Shown here in pieces: positions 5,692-13,635 of a stretch of 16,269 nt of DNA (position 1 is the stretch's first letter; each line of letters opens with the position of its first letter). The position numbers and the translations under genes are program-made. The stretch is from Syntrophorhabdaceae bacterium (GTDB lineage: Bacteria > Desulfobacterota > Syntrophorhabdia > Syntrophorhabdales > Syntrophorhabdaceae). The stretch is taken from contig JAOAFK010000032.1 in the NCBI GenBank assembly GCA_026416315.1, positions 1 through 16,269 of the forward strand. Direction: 5' to 3'. The notes beneath the pieces are model-generated. The model ran no database searches. It was not told the DNA's origin and saw nothing but the letters and a program-made list of their open reading frames with translations.

Positions 5692-7752
5692 TTATGAATC
5701 TGCGGGAATTTCAGCCCGTGTGTCTTTTACCATCCTGTCTATTACAAAGAGAAGTTGGCCTTCCTGAACAAGCTCATTGAGTTTTACACATATTTCAACA
5801 ATCTGACCATCAAAAGGTGCGGCCACGACATTTTCCATCTTCATGGCCTCGACATTTGCTATCTCTTCACCTTTATGGACAATATCACCTACATGCAATA
5901 CACCTCGCTCAGGATTACCTATGCGCCATACAGTGCCGTTTACAGGAGAAGCAATATCGTTTGGCCCTTTTGCCATCCTCTTTTCTACCTTTTTTGCCTT
6001 TTGTGTATAGACCTCATAGACTTTTGTCTTGTTATTAACAAGGACAACTACATGGATAACACCATCATTTTCTGCGCCTATGGACACAAGCTCAATACAG
6101 TATGGTTTTCCCCAGAGCTCGAATTCCACCTTATCCCCTGGTTTTTTAAGACCTTTCCTCCACACATTTGTGGGCAGCACAAGGGGGGCTTCTCCGAATT
6201 TATCTCTCCACTCGATAAATTCTATTGTATCCTTTGGATGCATGAGGTACAGAACGAATTCTTCATCTGTGGGGTTCCTACCTATAGCATCCTTAAGATT
6301 CCATCTCAAACGCTCAAGGTCTTCATTTTTTGAATTTTCATCTGGTGATTCCTCTTTTCTTGATTTTATTTTTTCTTCCCACTCACTACCAAATGTACTC
6401 ATATAAACCCAGTCCGCTGGCCATCCATCTGGAAGTTTACCGTATTGACCCATTATCAGATTTTTAAAATCTTCGGGTGCATTTTTAAAAAGCCCTAAGA
6501 GTTCTAATTGTTCCTCCTTGTCCATTGCATTGAAATCCTGACCTTTCTCATAGATAAATTTTTCAAGAAGTCTTATCAAATTCTTTATCCCTGCACTACC
6601 CTGTTCTTTTGCATATCTGTTCACAATGCCACTGCATGTAACCCATGTAATCTGTGAACCAGGGGTCACATCAAAATAGTGGACAATCTTGTTATAGAGG
6701 GACATAACCTTTAGGATAGCCGGCATAAGCTCAAGAAAATTTCCTTTGCTTGCCTGTTCAAATGAGCTGGGGAATGCCCCACCTGGCATCCTGTGATAGG
6801 TAACGGTATGGTCAAAACCTCTGAAAGGTGATTCTGCCCAATCATAACTATTTATCCATTCCCTTACCTTAAGGACAGCCTCTTCTGCAAGGGGTCTATT
6901 TAAATGTACTTCAATACCTGCCTCTCTGAAATATGCTTCAACGGCAAGTATAGGTGGTTGTCCGTAAAATCTCACAAGGGAATCTTCTTCCACATCAAAT
7001 ATCTTTGCACCTGCCATTGCTGCAGATAGATATGCAGGCAAAGCAAGACCGTCTGTCATATGACGGTGATACTGTATAATAAGGTCAGGGTATCTCTGTT
7101 TTATAGCATCAATGAGTCTACCTATCCTCTTTGTTGTACCTACACCTGCCATATCTTTTATGGCAAGGATGATATCCTTTGGGCTACCGCATAATGATAT
7201 GATTTCATCCACTACCTTGAGATAATAATTATCTGTTGCCCAGTCTGCATCTGTAAAAGAGATGGTGGGTTCAAAGATCTTTCCTTTACCCATAACTATT
7301 TCTGCAACAGTTCTCATATTTCTTATGTCATTTAAGAATGAAAAACATCTCCATACATCTATATCCACACGGGAAATGGCATATTCCACTATATTTTTTG
7401 GATAGGGTCTATAACCCCAAAGATTTGTTTCCCTTACCAAGGTCTGTAACAGCACATTAGGCATATTTGCCCTTAAAAGCCTTATCTCTTCAAAGGGATC
7501 TTCTTTTCTGTTCATTATGCCTACATGCCAACGAGCACCTCCATGACACTCTGCACTGAATAGCCCCATCTCATTATAAAGGGGCGCCAGGGTCAAAAGG
7601 TCGTGGATACGCAACCTGTTTTTATAATCAGATTGACCTGCATCACGCATGGCCGTTGAAGTAAAAAACACCTCTTTTGAATCTCTTATCTTTTTTAAGA
7701 TCTCTTTTGAATCCATTTCTGGAGTTACAAAAACAAATTCTTTATTTTCCAT
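5692..7752 (-). CDS. Carboxyltransferase/biotin-carrier subunit (pyruvate carboxylase B / OadA-like)
   Basis: This 686-residue protein combines an HMGL-like TIM-barrel carboxyltransferase domain, a conserved C-terminal carboxylase domain and a biotin-carrier domain. The barrel motif reads RDAGQS at 36-41, where most relatives have RDAHQS. Predicted metal ligands are D37, K199 in AIKDMAG (at the carbamylated-lysine position by spacing) and H229/H231 in QYHRHMTDG. The biotinyl lysine is K638 in EAMKMEN, about 48 residues from the end. With the biotin carboxylase 9 nt upstream it would form a two-subunit carboxylase that makes oxaloacetate from pyruvate using bicarbonate and ATP. No OadB/OadG membrane subunits are nearby, so a sodium-pumping decarboxylase is unlikely. 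The barrel is divergent (RDAGQ; HRHMTDG instead of HTHDTSG), so another acceptor substrate is possible. The Shine-Dalgarno GAGGTG overlaps the upstream stop codon. Confidence 0.8.
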   Translation of the reverse strand: MENKEFVFVTPEMDSKEILKKIRDSKEVFFTSTAMRDAGQSDYKNRLRIHDLLTLAPLYNEMGLFSAECHGGARWHVGIMNRKEDPFEEIRLLRANMPNVLLQTLVRETNLWGYRPYPKNIVEYAISRVDIDVWRCFSFLNDIRNMRTVAEIVMGKGKIFEPTISFTDADWATDNYYLKVVDEIISLCGSPKDIILAIKDMAGVGTTKRIGRLIDAIKQRYPDLIIQYHRHMTDGLALPAYLSAAMAGAKIFDVEEDSLVRFYGQPPILAVEAYFREAGIEVHLNRPLAEEAVLKVREWINSYDWAESPFRGFDHTVTYHRMPGGAFPSSFEQASKGNFLELMPAILKVMSLYNKIVHYFDVTPGSQITWVTCSGIVNRYAKEQGSAGIKNLIRLLEKFIYEKGQDFNAMDKEEQLELLGLFKNAPEDFKNLIMGQYGKLPDGWPADWVYMSTFGSEWEEKIKSRKEESPDENSKNEDLERLRWNLKDAIGRNPTDEEFVLYLMHPKDTIEFIEWRDKFGEAPLVLPTNVWRKGLKKPGDKVEFELWGKPYCIELVSIGAENDGVIHVVVLVNNKTKVYEVYTQKAKKVEKRMAKGPNDIASPVNGTVWRIGNPERGVLHVGDIVHKGEEIANVEAMKMENVVAAPFDGQIVEICVKLNELVQEGQLLFVIDRMVKDTRAEIPADS

Positions 7753-7761
7753 AATTTCACC

Positions 7762-9219
7762 TCATATCCATGATGGTGGTCCAAGGGCAGATACCTCTGC
7801 CACATAATGAGCTATTTTTAATACCTCATCCTCGCTATTTCTATCACGAAATGTTGCCACAAGTTCATCCATATGGGTTTCAATAAAATGTGTGGAAAAT
7901 TCACCTGCTTTAAATGCAGGGTGTCTGATTATGGCTAAAAGAAGCGGGGCAAGGGTCTGTACACCTTCTACCCTTAAGTTTCTTCCCAGGGCTCGGTCCA
8001 TAACCCTGATGGCATCATCCCTATCCACACCTGCAGTAATGACAAGCATAATCAAAGAATCATAATAAGGTGGCACATCAGCACCTTCGTAAACACCAGA
8101 GGCGATTCTCACGCCGGGCCCCTGCGGGACAAGAAGCCTTGTTATCCTTCCAAAGGAAGGGCTGAAATTTCTTGGGTTTTCAGCATTTAACCTAACTTCC
8201 AGGGCCCATCTGTTGGGCCTGACATCTGATTGTTTAATATGCAAGTTTTTTCCCATGGCAATATCAATCATTATACCCACAATATCAAGACCTGTTATTA
8301 ATTCCGTGATACCATGTTCTACCTGCAAGCGCGTGTTTACTTCAAGAAAATAGAACTTCCTGTTCGGTGGATCCAATATAAACTCCACAGTCCCTGCAGA
8401 GACATATTTAACTTCTCTCATAAGACGAACAGCAGCAAAACATATCTCCTGACGCAGATCATCATCAATGGAAGGAGAAGGTGCTTCCTCTATAATCTTC
8501 TGATGTCTTCTCTGAAGTGTACATTCCCTTTCATAGAGATGCACGACATTTCCAGCTTCATCGGCAACGACCTGAACCTCAATGTGTCTACCATGGGATA
8601 TATATTTTTCGGCCATAATCCTTTTATCACCGAAGGATTTTACAGCCTCTGATTGGGTCTGATTGAAGGCATTTATAAGCTCAGCCTCTGAATCAACCCT
8701 GAACATTCCTTTTCCACCGCCACCGGCCACAGCCTTTAAAATTATGGGATAGGATATATTTTCTTTCTTCATCCAGTTTTTTATATCCTCTATACTTTCA
8801 ACAGGAGAAATCCCTGGAATAACGGGCACACTTGCCCTCTGGGCCATCTTTTTTGCCTCAATCTTATCACCAAGCAATTTTATTGCGCTCGGTGGTGGTC
8901 CAATCCATATAAAGCCGTTATCAATTACTGCTTGGGCAAAATCAGGATTTTCTGAAAGAAATCCCCACCCCGGATGTATGGCATCCACCTTGCTCTTTTT
9001 GGCAGCATCTATGATCCTCTCCATATTGAGATATGATTTTGCAGGCGGTGCATCGCCTATATGAACTGCTGTATCCGCCATATAAACATGGTGTGCTAAT
9101 CTATCAGGGGTACTGTAAACAGCAGTTGTTGCTATTTTTCTATCCCTGCAAGTATGCATAATCCTTACTGCAGGTACGCCTCTATTTGCCACAAGAACCT
9201 TCTTGATCGTTCTTTCCAT
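7762..9219 (-). CDS. Biotin carboxylase (pyruvate carboxylase A subunit-like)
   Basis: This 485-residue ATP-grasp enzyme carboxylates the biotin carried by the downstream subunit, using ATP and bicarbonate. Motifs in order: N-terminal KVLVANRGVPAVRIM; IHPGWGFLSEN (81-91); the glycine-rich ATP loop AVAGGGGKGM (163-172); ERECTLQRRHQK (230-241); and FLEVNTRLQVEHGITE (291-306), which holds the catalytic E/N/R residues. Most relatives have PVTE where this protein has GITE. The start is set at the ATG at 9219 because an in-frame GTG at 9225 lies inside the likely Shine-Dalgarno GAGAGGTG. It is first in a run with the carboxyltransferase gene (9-nt gap) and possibly hgcAB. It could also be shared with other biotin enzymes, as AccC can be, but the pairing suggests a dedicated pyruvate carboxylase-type complex. 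Confidence 0.88.
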   Translation of the reverse strand: MERTIKKVLVANRGVPAVRIMHTCRDRKIATTAVYSTPDRLAHHVYMADTAVHIGDAPPAKSYLNMERIIDAAKKSKVDAIHPGWGFLSENPDFAQAVIDNGFIWIGPPPSAIKLLGDKIEAKKMAQRASVPVIPGISPVESIEDIKNWMKKENISYPIILKAVAGGGGKGMFRVDSEAELINAFNQTQSEAVKSFGDKRIMAEKYISHGRHIEVQVVADEAGNVVHLYERECTLQRRHQKIIEEAPSPSIDDDLRQEICFAAVRLMREVKYVSAGTVEFILDPPNRKFYFLEVNTRLQVEHGITELITGLDIVGIMIDIAMGKNLHIKQSDVRPNRWALEVRLNAENPRNFSPSFGRITRLLVPQGPGVRIASGVYEGADVPPYYDSLIMLVITAGVDRDDAIRVMDRALGRNLRVEGVQTLAPLLLAIIRHPAFKAGEFSTHFIETHMDELVATFRDRNSEDEVLKIAHYVAEVSALGPPSWI

Positions 9220-9391
9220 TATCACCTCTCATCTAAAATTTTTAATTTAATGAACAAATTTAATAAAAATATAATAAAAAGGGGGTTTTATTTTAGAGAC
9301 ACTTTCGCTTTCGAAAATCTTTATAGAACGGTAGCAGAAAAAATGATATGAAGTTGTTAAGTATTTTATTTTGAACACATAACATAAACTT

Positions 9392-9420
9392 AATATATAT
9401 ATTTTCCATTAAAAAATCAA
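9392..9420 (-). promoter_or_regulatory. Candidate promoter for the carboxylase (and possibly hgcAB) operon
   Basis: On the minus strand TTGATT (9415-9420) and TATATT (9392-9397) are separated by exactly 17 nt. Start of transcription would be near 9385, giving a leader of about 165 nt before the biotin carboxylase. The region is so AT-rich that chance matches are likely. No hairpin terminator for the upstream permease gene is apparent between 9226 and 9426. Confidence 0.35.
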
Positions 9421-9426
9421 TTTAAA

Positions 9427-10647
9427 TTAATGTAAAACTTCAATGGGCACGAATTTTGTGCCCTGTATGGCAGGATAGATGCCAGCTGCAATGCCCACCA
9501 TAATGCTTATAAAAATAGACAGAAAAATATTCCAAACATGAAGGAAAAACGGGAAGTCACCTATATAATCAACTATAACTGTGATGATACAGCCAACTAA
9601 AATCCCTGTGACCCCGCCAATCAATGCAACAATTACTGCTTCTGTAAGAAACTGAAAAATTATATCCTTTTTTTTAGAACCCACAACCCTTCTGATACCT
9701 ATCTCCATTTTTCTTTCTGCAACAGACAAAAGCATGATGGCAAAAATCCCCAATCCGCCTATTAAAAATGACACAATAGATGCAATTATGGTAAGGATTG
9801 AGACAAGTCTTATACCCTCTTCTCTTGTTCTTAATATATCATCGAGGGTAAATATAGAAAAATCATCCTTCTGGTTTTCTTTAAGCCCATGAAGTTTTCG
9901 TAAAAGGGCCCTTAATCTCTGTTTCATTTCATTAAGATTCACACCATCTTCTGTCTGTAGATATGCGCCTTTTATGTAATCAACATTACTGTATCTTCTC
10001 ATAAATGTGTCGAGGGGAATATAAACCTGTAGATCCTGATCCTGGCCTGTAAAATCTACACCTTTTTCCTCTATAACCCCTATTATTTCAGTGGGTACCC
10101 TGTATATTAAAAGATATTTGCCAAGGGGATCCTCTGATTTAAAAAGATTATCATAGACTTTAAAACCCACCACAGCCTTTTTTTCTTTGTTTTCATTATC
10201 CCTATCCGTATAGGGTCTGCCGAGAATAAGATTGATATTTCTCACATCAAATATATTTGCCGAAGCACCCATAATACTCACCTTAAGGGTATTTTCTCCA
10301 TATTTTGCAGGGTAAGTTGTGTCATAGAAAGGTACAACTTCTTTAATATCGGAAAGTCTTTCCTTGATAATCTTTACATCATCGAGTTTTAAAGTCTTTG
10401 ATTCGGCAAATTGCCTTGCACCTCTACCTGTTACAAAAACAAGGCCAGCCCTCAATATGATGAGATTTTTCCCAAATCTACTTATTTCGTTGTCTATTTT
10501 TAATTTCATACCGCTGCTAATGTTGCCGAATGCCACAAGACTCATGACGGCAAATAGAATCCCGAGAAGTGAAAGTATCATTCTTGCTTTATGTATAATA
10601 AGATTCTGCAGGGCAATCTTTAAATAAAAATTTAATGAATAAATCAT
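9427..10647 (-). CDS. ABC exporter permease, FtsX/MacB type (second of two)
   Basis: This 406-residue inner-membrane permease has MacB/FtsX topology: one helix near the N-terminus (about 22-42, ARMILSLLGILFAVMSLVAF), a large periplasmic core domain (about 50-275), then three C-terminal helices. The cytoplasmic loop ERKMEIGIRRVVGSKKKD before the third helix is the typical coupling segment that contacts the ATPase. It starts at ATGA (10644-10647), overlapping the stop codon of the preceding permease, so the two are translationally coupled. It is the last gene of the exporter operon. With the ATPase, the adaptor and the TolC protein it would move a substrate from the inner membrane or periplasm to the outside. 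The substrate is unknown; macrolides, peptides and lipids are typical of the family. Confidence 0.85.
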   Translation of the reverse strand: MIYSLNFYLKIALQNLIIHKARMILSLLGILFAVMSLVAFGNISSGMKLKIDNEISRFGKNLIILRAGLVFVTGRGARQFAESKTLKLDDVKIIKERLSDIKEVVPFYDTTYPAKYGENTLKVSIMGASANIFDVRNINLILGRPYTDRDNENKEKKAVVGFKVYDNLFKSEDPLGKYLLIYRVPTEIIGVIEEKGVDFTGQDQDLQVYIPLDTFMRRYSNVDYIKGAYLQTEDGVNLNEMKQRLRALLRKLHGLKENQKDDFSIFTLDDILRTREEGIRLVSILTIIASIVSFLIGGLGIFAIMLLSVAERKMEIGIRRVVGSKKKDIIFQFLTEAVIVALIGGVTGILVGCIITVIVDYIGDFPFFLHVWNIFLSIFISIMVGIAAGIYPAIQGTKFVPIEVLH

Positions 10648-11864
10648 CCCCTTATGGCCTCTATGGGTTCGATCTTGCTTGCCTTAAGGGCGGGTTTAAA
10701 CCCTGATATGGTTCCTGTGAGACAACTGAAAAGCAAAGCAAACACCACGACCTTAAAAGAAAATTTCATCGGGATATCAAAGAGTTTTTCAAAAACACCC
10801 TGGAGTAAAAGGCTCAGTATAATCCCAATAATACCGCCAAGAAAGGTAATAAACACAGATTCAAAAAGAAAGGATAAAAGTATACCCCTTCTTGATGCAC
10901 CGTATGCCCTTCTGATGCCAATATCTTTTTTTCTTTCCTGGATGGTAAGATAAAATAGATTTGCAAGGACAAATCCACTCACAACAAGGGCAACGATTGA
11001 CGCTGTTCCTAAAAAGAGAAACAATGAGCCTGATATAACACTCATAAATTGTAAAATATCCCTTGAACTCCTTATGGTAAAATCATCTTGCTCACCTATT
11101 ATTCCATGATTTTTTCTCAATACTGCCTTTATGTCCTCAATGGTTGCATCCACATCCCTTGATGTTTTAACCCTTATTGCACCTAAATATCTCTTTTCAT
11201 TTGAAAGCTTGGAGACTACTGTTGAAAGGGGCATGATTACCCTATCATCTATATTTGGACCTCCAGCTGCACCGCCTTTCTCTTCAAGGACCCCTATTAC
11301 CTTTGTAGGAAGTTTTCCTATCTGGATGGTCTTACCTATAGCATCTTCACCTTTAAATAATTCGTCATAAACTTTAAATCCTATCACACATACAGACTCT
11401 AAGTTTTCCAGATCTTCTTTTTTAAAAACTGTTCCTAAGTATAGTTTCCAACTGTATGAACTAAAATAGTTCTCTGTTGCACCAATTACATTTGTCTGCC
11501 ATTTTCTGTCTCTGTATCTTAGTGTTAGCCCCCTAACAGGAAAGGTTTTAGTAATATCGTAAATACCGTTTATCTTTTCTATGGATTCTGCATCTATATG
11601 TGTCAAAGTTATAACCCTTTCTCTGGCCATCCTCTGCCTTTCACTTCCGCTGAATATCATGATTGAATCAGGCCCCAATGCCTCAAATATCTCATAGGCC
11701 TTTTTGTTCGCACCATCAATTGTGGTTATAATAACACATATGGAAAGGATACCGAGGGCAACCCCCGATAATGAAAATACAACCCTCCCTTTATAATAGT
11801 AGAGGATCTTTAATATCTCCTCTAAAAATTCCTTAAACTGTAGTATCTTCAGATATAATGCCAT
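10644..11864 (-). CDS. ABC exporter permease, FtsX/MacB type (first of two)
   Basis: This protein has 406 residues when started at the ATG at 11864, which has AGGA six bases upstream and gives exactly the length of its partner permease. A further in-frame ATG at 11912 lacks a Shine-Dalgarno sequence and would overlap the ATPase gene by 80 nt instead of 32. Topology is one helix (about 27-49), a periplasmic MacB-type core and three C-terminal helices (about 278-302, 329-355, 371-392), with the coupling loop RKKDIGIRRAYGASRRG at 311-327. The C-terminus PIEAIRG is the usual family ending. Pairs of related but non-identical permeases sharing one ATPase suggest a heterodimeric transporter rather than a MacB homodimer. 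The ATPase is encoded separately, as in LolCDE-like systems. Confidence 0.85.
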   Translation of the reverse strand: MALYLKILQFKEFLEEILKILYYYKGRVVFSLSGVALGILSICVIITTIDGANKKAYEIFEALGPDSIMIFSGSERQRMARERVITLTHIDAESIEKINGIYDITKTFPVRGLTLRYRDRKWQTNVIGATENYFSSYSWKLYLGTVFKKEDLENLESVCVIGFKVYDELFKGEDAIGKTIQIGKLPTKVIGVLEEKGGAAGGPNIDDRVIMPLSTVVSKLSNEKRYLGAIRVKTSRDVDATIEDIKAVLRKNHGIIGEQDDFTIRSSRDILQFMSVISGSLFLFLGTASIVALVVSGFVLANLFYLTIQERKKDIGIRRAYGASRRGILLSFLFESVFITFLGGIIGIILSLLLQGVFEKLFDIPMKFSFKVVVFALLFSCLTGTISGFKPALKASKIEPIEAIRG

Positions 11865-12507
11865 CTTCAATCCTGATAAGCCTTTTTCCGAACTGGGCAA
11901 GTTTTGGGTCATGGGTTACCACTATTATTGTCTTGCCTTCATTGTTGAGCATCCTGAATAATTCCATAATTTCATTTCCAGTTTTTGAATCAAGGGCTCC
12001 TGTGGGTTCATCGGCAAGAATCAAATCAGGATCATTGATTAAGGCGCGGGCTATGGCCACCCTCTGTTGTTCCCCCCCTGAAAGTTGAGATGGCTTGTTG
12101 TGAATCCTATCTGATAGTCCGAATCTTGCAAGGAGTTGTTTTGCCTTTTCTCTGGGATGTTTTATGTTCTTTTTGGAATAGACTATAGGAATAAGCACAT
12201 TCTCAATGGCATTCAAATATGGCAGTAAGAAAAACTGCTGAAAAACAAAACCTATATGCTCATTTCTTAAAACTGCAAGGGTTTCATCGTCAAGACCATC
12301 AACATTTCTATCCATAAAAAAATATTCTCCTTCTGTCTGTTTGTCAAGTAGCCCTATAATGTTCATGAGGGTAGTCTTGCCTGAGCCAGAAACACCCATG
12401 AGAATCACAAGTTCACCTGATTGTATGGTTAAATCTATACCTTTGAGAATGGGAAGTTCCCTTTCGCCGATGAAATAGCTTTTTTTGATACCTTTTAGGG
12501 TTATCAC
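11833..12507 (-). CDS. ABC exporter ATP-binding protein, LolD/MacB type
   Basis: This is a complete 224-residue ABC ATPase that powers the two FtsX-type permeases. Walker A GVSGSGKTT is at 38-46, the Q-loop FVFQQFFLLP at about 87-96, the signature LSGGEQQRVAIARAL at 142-156, Walker B DLILADEPTGALD at 161-173 and the switch histidine in VVTHD at 196-200. These features and the length match the MacB/LolD/FtsE subfamily. Its ATG overlaps the stop codon of the adaptor gene (ATGA, 12504-12507), and its 3' end overlaps the first permease by 32 nt, so the whole set is tightly coupled. It acts at the cytoplasmic face of the inner membrane. Confidence 0.92.
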   Translation of the reverse strand: MITLKGIKKSYFIGERELPILKGIDLTIQSGELVILMGVSGSGKTTLMNIIGLLDKQTEGEYFFMDRNVDGLDDETLAVLRNEHIGFVFQQFFLLPYLNAIENVLIPIVYSKKNIKHPREKAKQLLARFGLSDRIHNKPSQLSGGEQQRVAIARALINDPDLILADEPTGALDSKTGNEIMELFRMLNNEGKTIIVVTHDPKLAQFGKRLIRIEDGIISEDTTV

Positions 12508-13634
12508 TTTTTTGGACCTGGTTGGCTTTTCTTAACAACAGGTATGGCTATTTTATCACCTTCTTTAACCCCTGAAATGATCTCCGTAAACTTATCATCC
12601 CTTATCCCTGTTTCTACATCCATGCGGATGGTCTTATCGGCTGTTTTTATATAAACCACATTTTTCCCTTCTTCAAATCGCACAGCATTATTGGGAACAA
12701 CAATGATATCACTTTTTTTCTCAATGATGATCTTTACATGGGTTGTCATCTCTGGTTTTAGAAATTCAGTATCCTTTGGGTCAATTTTTACAATGGCAAG
12801 ATAATACACAATATTGTCTTTTATTTCTGGCTGGGGGTATATCATGGATATGGTTCCTTTAAAAATCTTTTTCTTATAAGCATCAACCCAGTATTCTACC
12901 ATCATGCCCTTTTTTACCCTGCCTATATCCGTTTCATCCACATATATCCACATTTCAAGTTTTGTAGGGTCTATTATGGTAATAAGGTTCACTGCAGAAA
13001 GACCTGCTACCACAGTTTCGCCCTCCTGTGTGGTAACCTGAGAGACATATCCTGATATAGGCGAATAGATCTTATGGTAGCTTAATGATACTTCAAGGCT
13101 TTTTAATTTCTCTGTTACCTCTTTTATCTTTGCCCTGGTCGCTTCTAATTGTGCCTTGGCCACATCCATTTCCCTTTTTGCCTTTTCCACATTGTCTTTA
13201 GTAGTGAATTCTTTCTCAAATAGCATGATTTCTCTTTCAAAATTCTGTTTGTAGTATCCATACAATGCCTCTTTTGCCTCAAGATCCTTTTTTTGCTCTT
13301 CTAATTGAGCCTCAAGACTTCTTTTTTCAGCCTGTTTTTCTCTATCATCAATTTCTGCAATGAGTGCGCCTTTTTTAACAAAATCTCCTACCTGATAGTT
13401 AAGACGGGTAATTACCCCTGTTGCCCTTGTCCCCACCTTTACAATGGCACCTACCTGAGATTTTATAATGCCAGTTTGCTCGCTTGAATGGACCACTTCA
13501 CCTTTTTTTGCAATGTAAATCTCCTCGTTTTTGTCTTTTGTTTTTACCTTTTTTACTGCTAAAATAGAAAAAATAATGGCAAAAATGGCGATAACGGCCA
13601 CAGAAAAAACAATCAGTTTCTTTTTCTTTTCCAT
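12504..13634 (-). CDS. Periplasmic adaptor (membrane fusion protein), MacA/HlyD family
   Basis: This 376-residue adaptor bridges the inner-membrane ABC complex and the TolC channel. It has an N-terminal membrane anchor (about 7-26), the first lipoyl half-motif (about 60-95, ATGVITRLNYQVGDFVKKGA), a long charged coiled-coil hairpin (about 98-180), the second lipoyl half (SPISGYVSQVTTQEGETVVA, about 181-200), then beta-barrel and membrane-proximal domains. The start at 13634 (MEKKKKLIVF) is preferred over an ATG 48 nt upstream that lies inside the tolC-like gene. The chosen ATG begins 1 nt after the upstream stop (TAACATG), so translation is coupled. The C-terminal KKSQPGPKK is basic and disordered. 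The MacA-like assignment follows from the ABC partners. Confidence 0.88.
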   Translation of the reverse strand: MEKKKKLIVFSVAVIAIFAIIFSILAVKKVKTKDKNEEIYIAKKGEVVHSSEQTGIIKSQVGAIVKVGTRATGVITRLNYQVGDFVKKGALIAEIDDREKQAEKRSLEAQLEEQKKDLEAKEALYGYYKQNFEREIMLFEKEFTTKDNVEKAKREMDVAKAQLEATRAKIKEVTEKLKSLEVSLSYHKIYSPISGYVSQVTTQEGETVVAGLSAVNLITIIDPTKLEMWIYVDETDIGRVKKGMMVEYWVDAYKKKIFKGTISMIYPQPEIKDNIVYYLAIVKIDPKDTEFLKPEMTTHVKIIIEKKSDIIVVPNNAVRFEEGKNVVYIKTADKTIRMDVETGIRDDKFTEIISGVKEGDKIAIPVVKKSQPGPKK

Positions 13635-13635
13635 G

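Noticed and set aside
5755..6406. Long plus-strand frames opposite the carboxyltransferase gene
   Set aside because: They mirror a conserved enzyme on the other strand and have no plausible start signals.
5692..9219. Sodium-pumping oxaloacetate decarboxylase
   Set aside because: No OadB or OadG membrane subunits are present, and a biotin carboxylase subunit is, which fits an ATP-dependent carboxylase instead.
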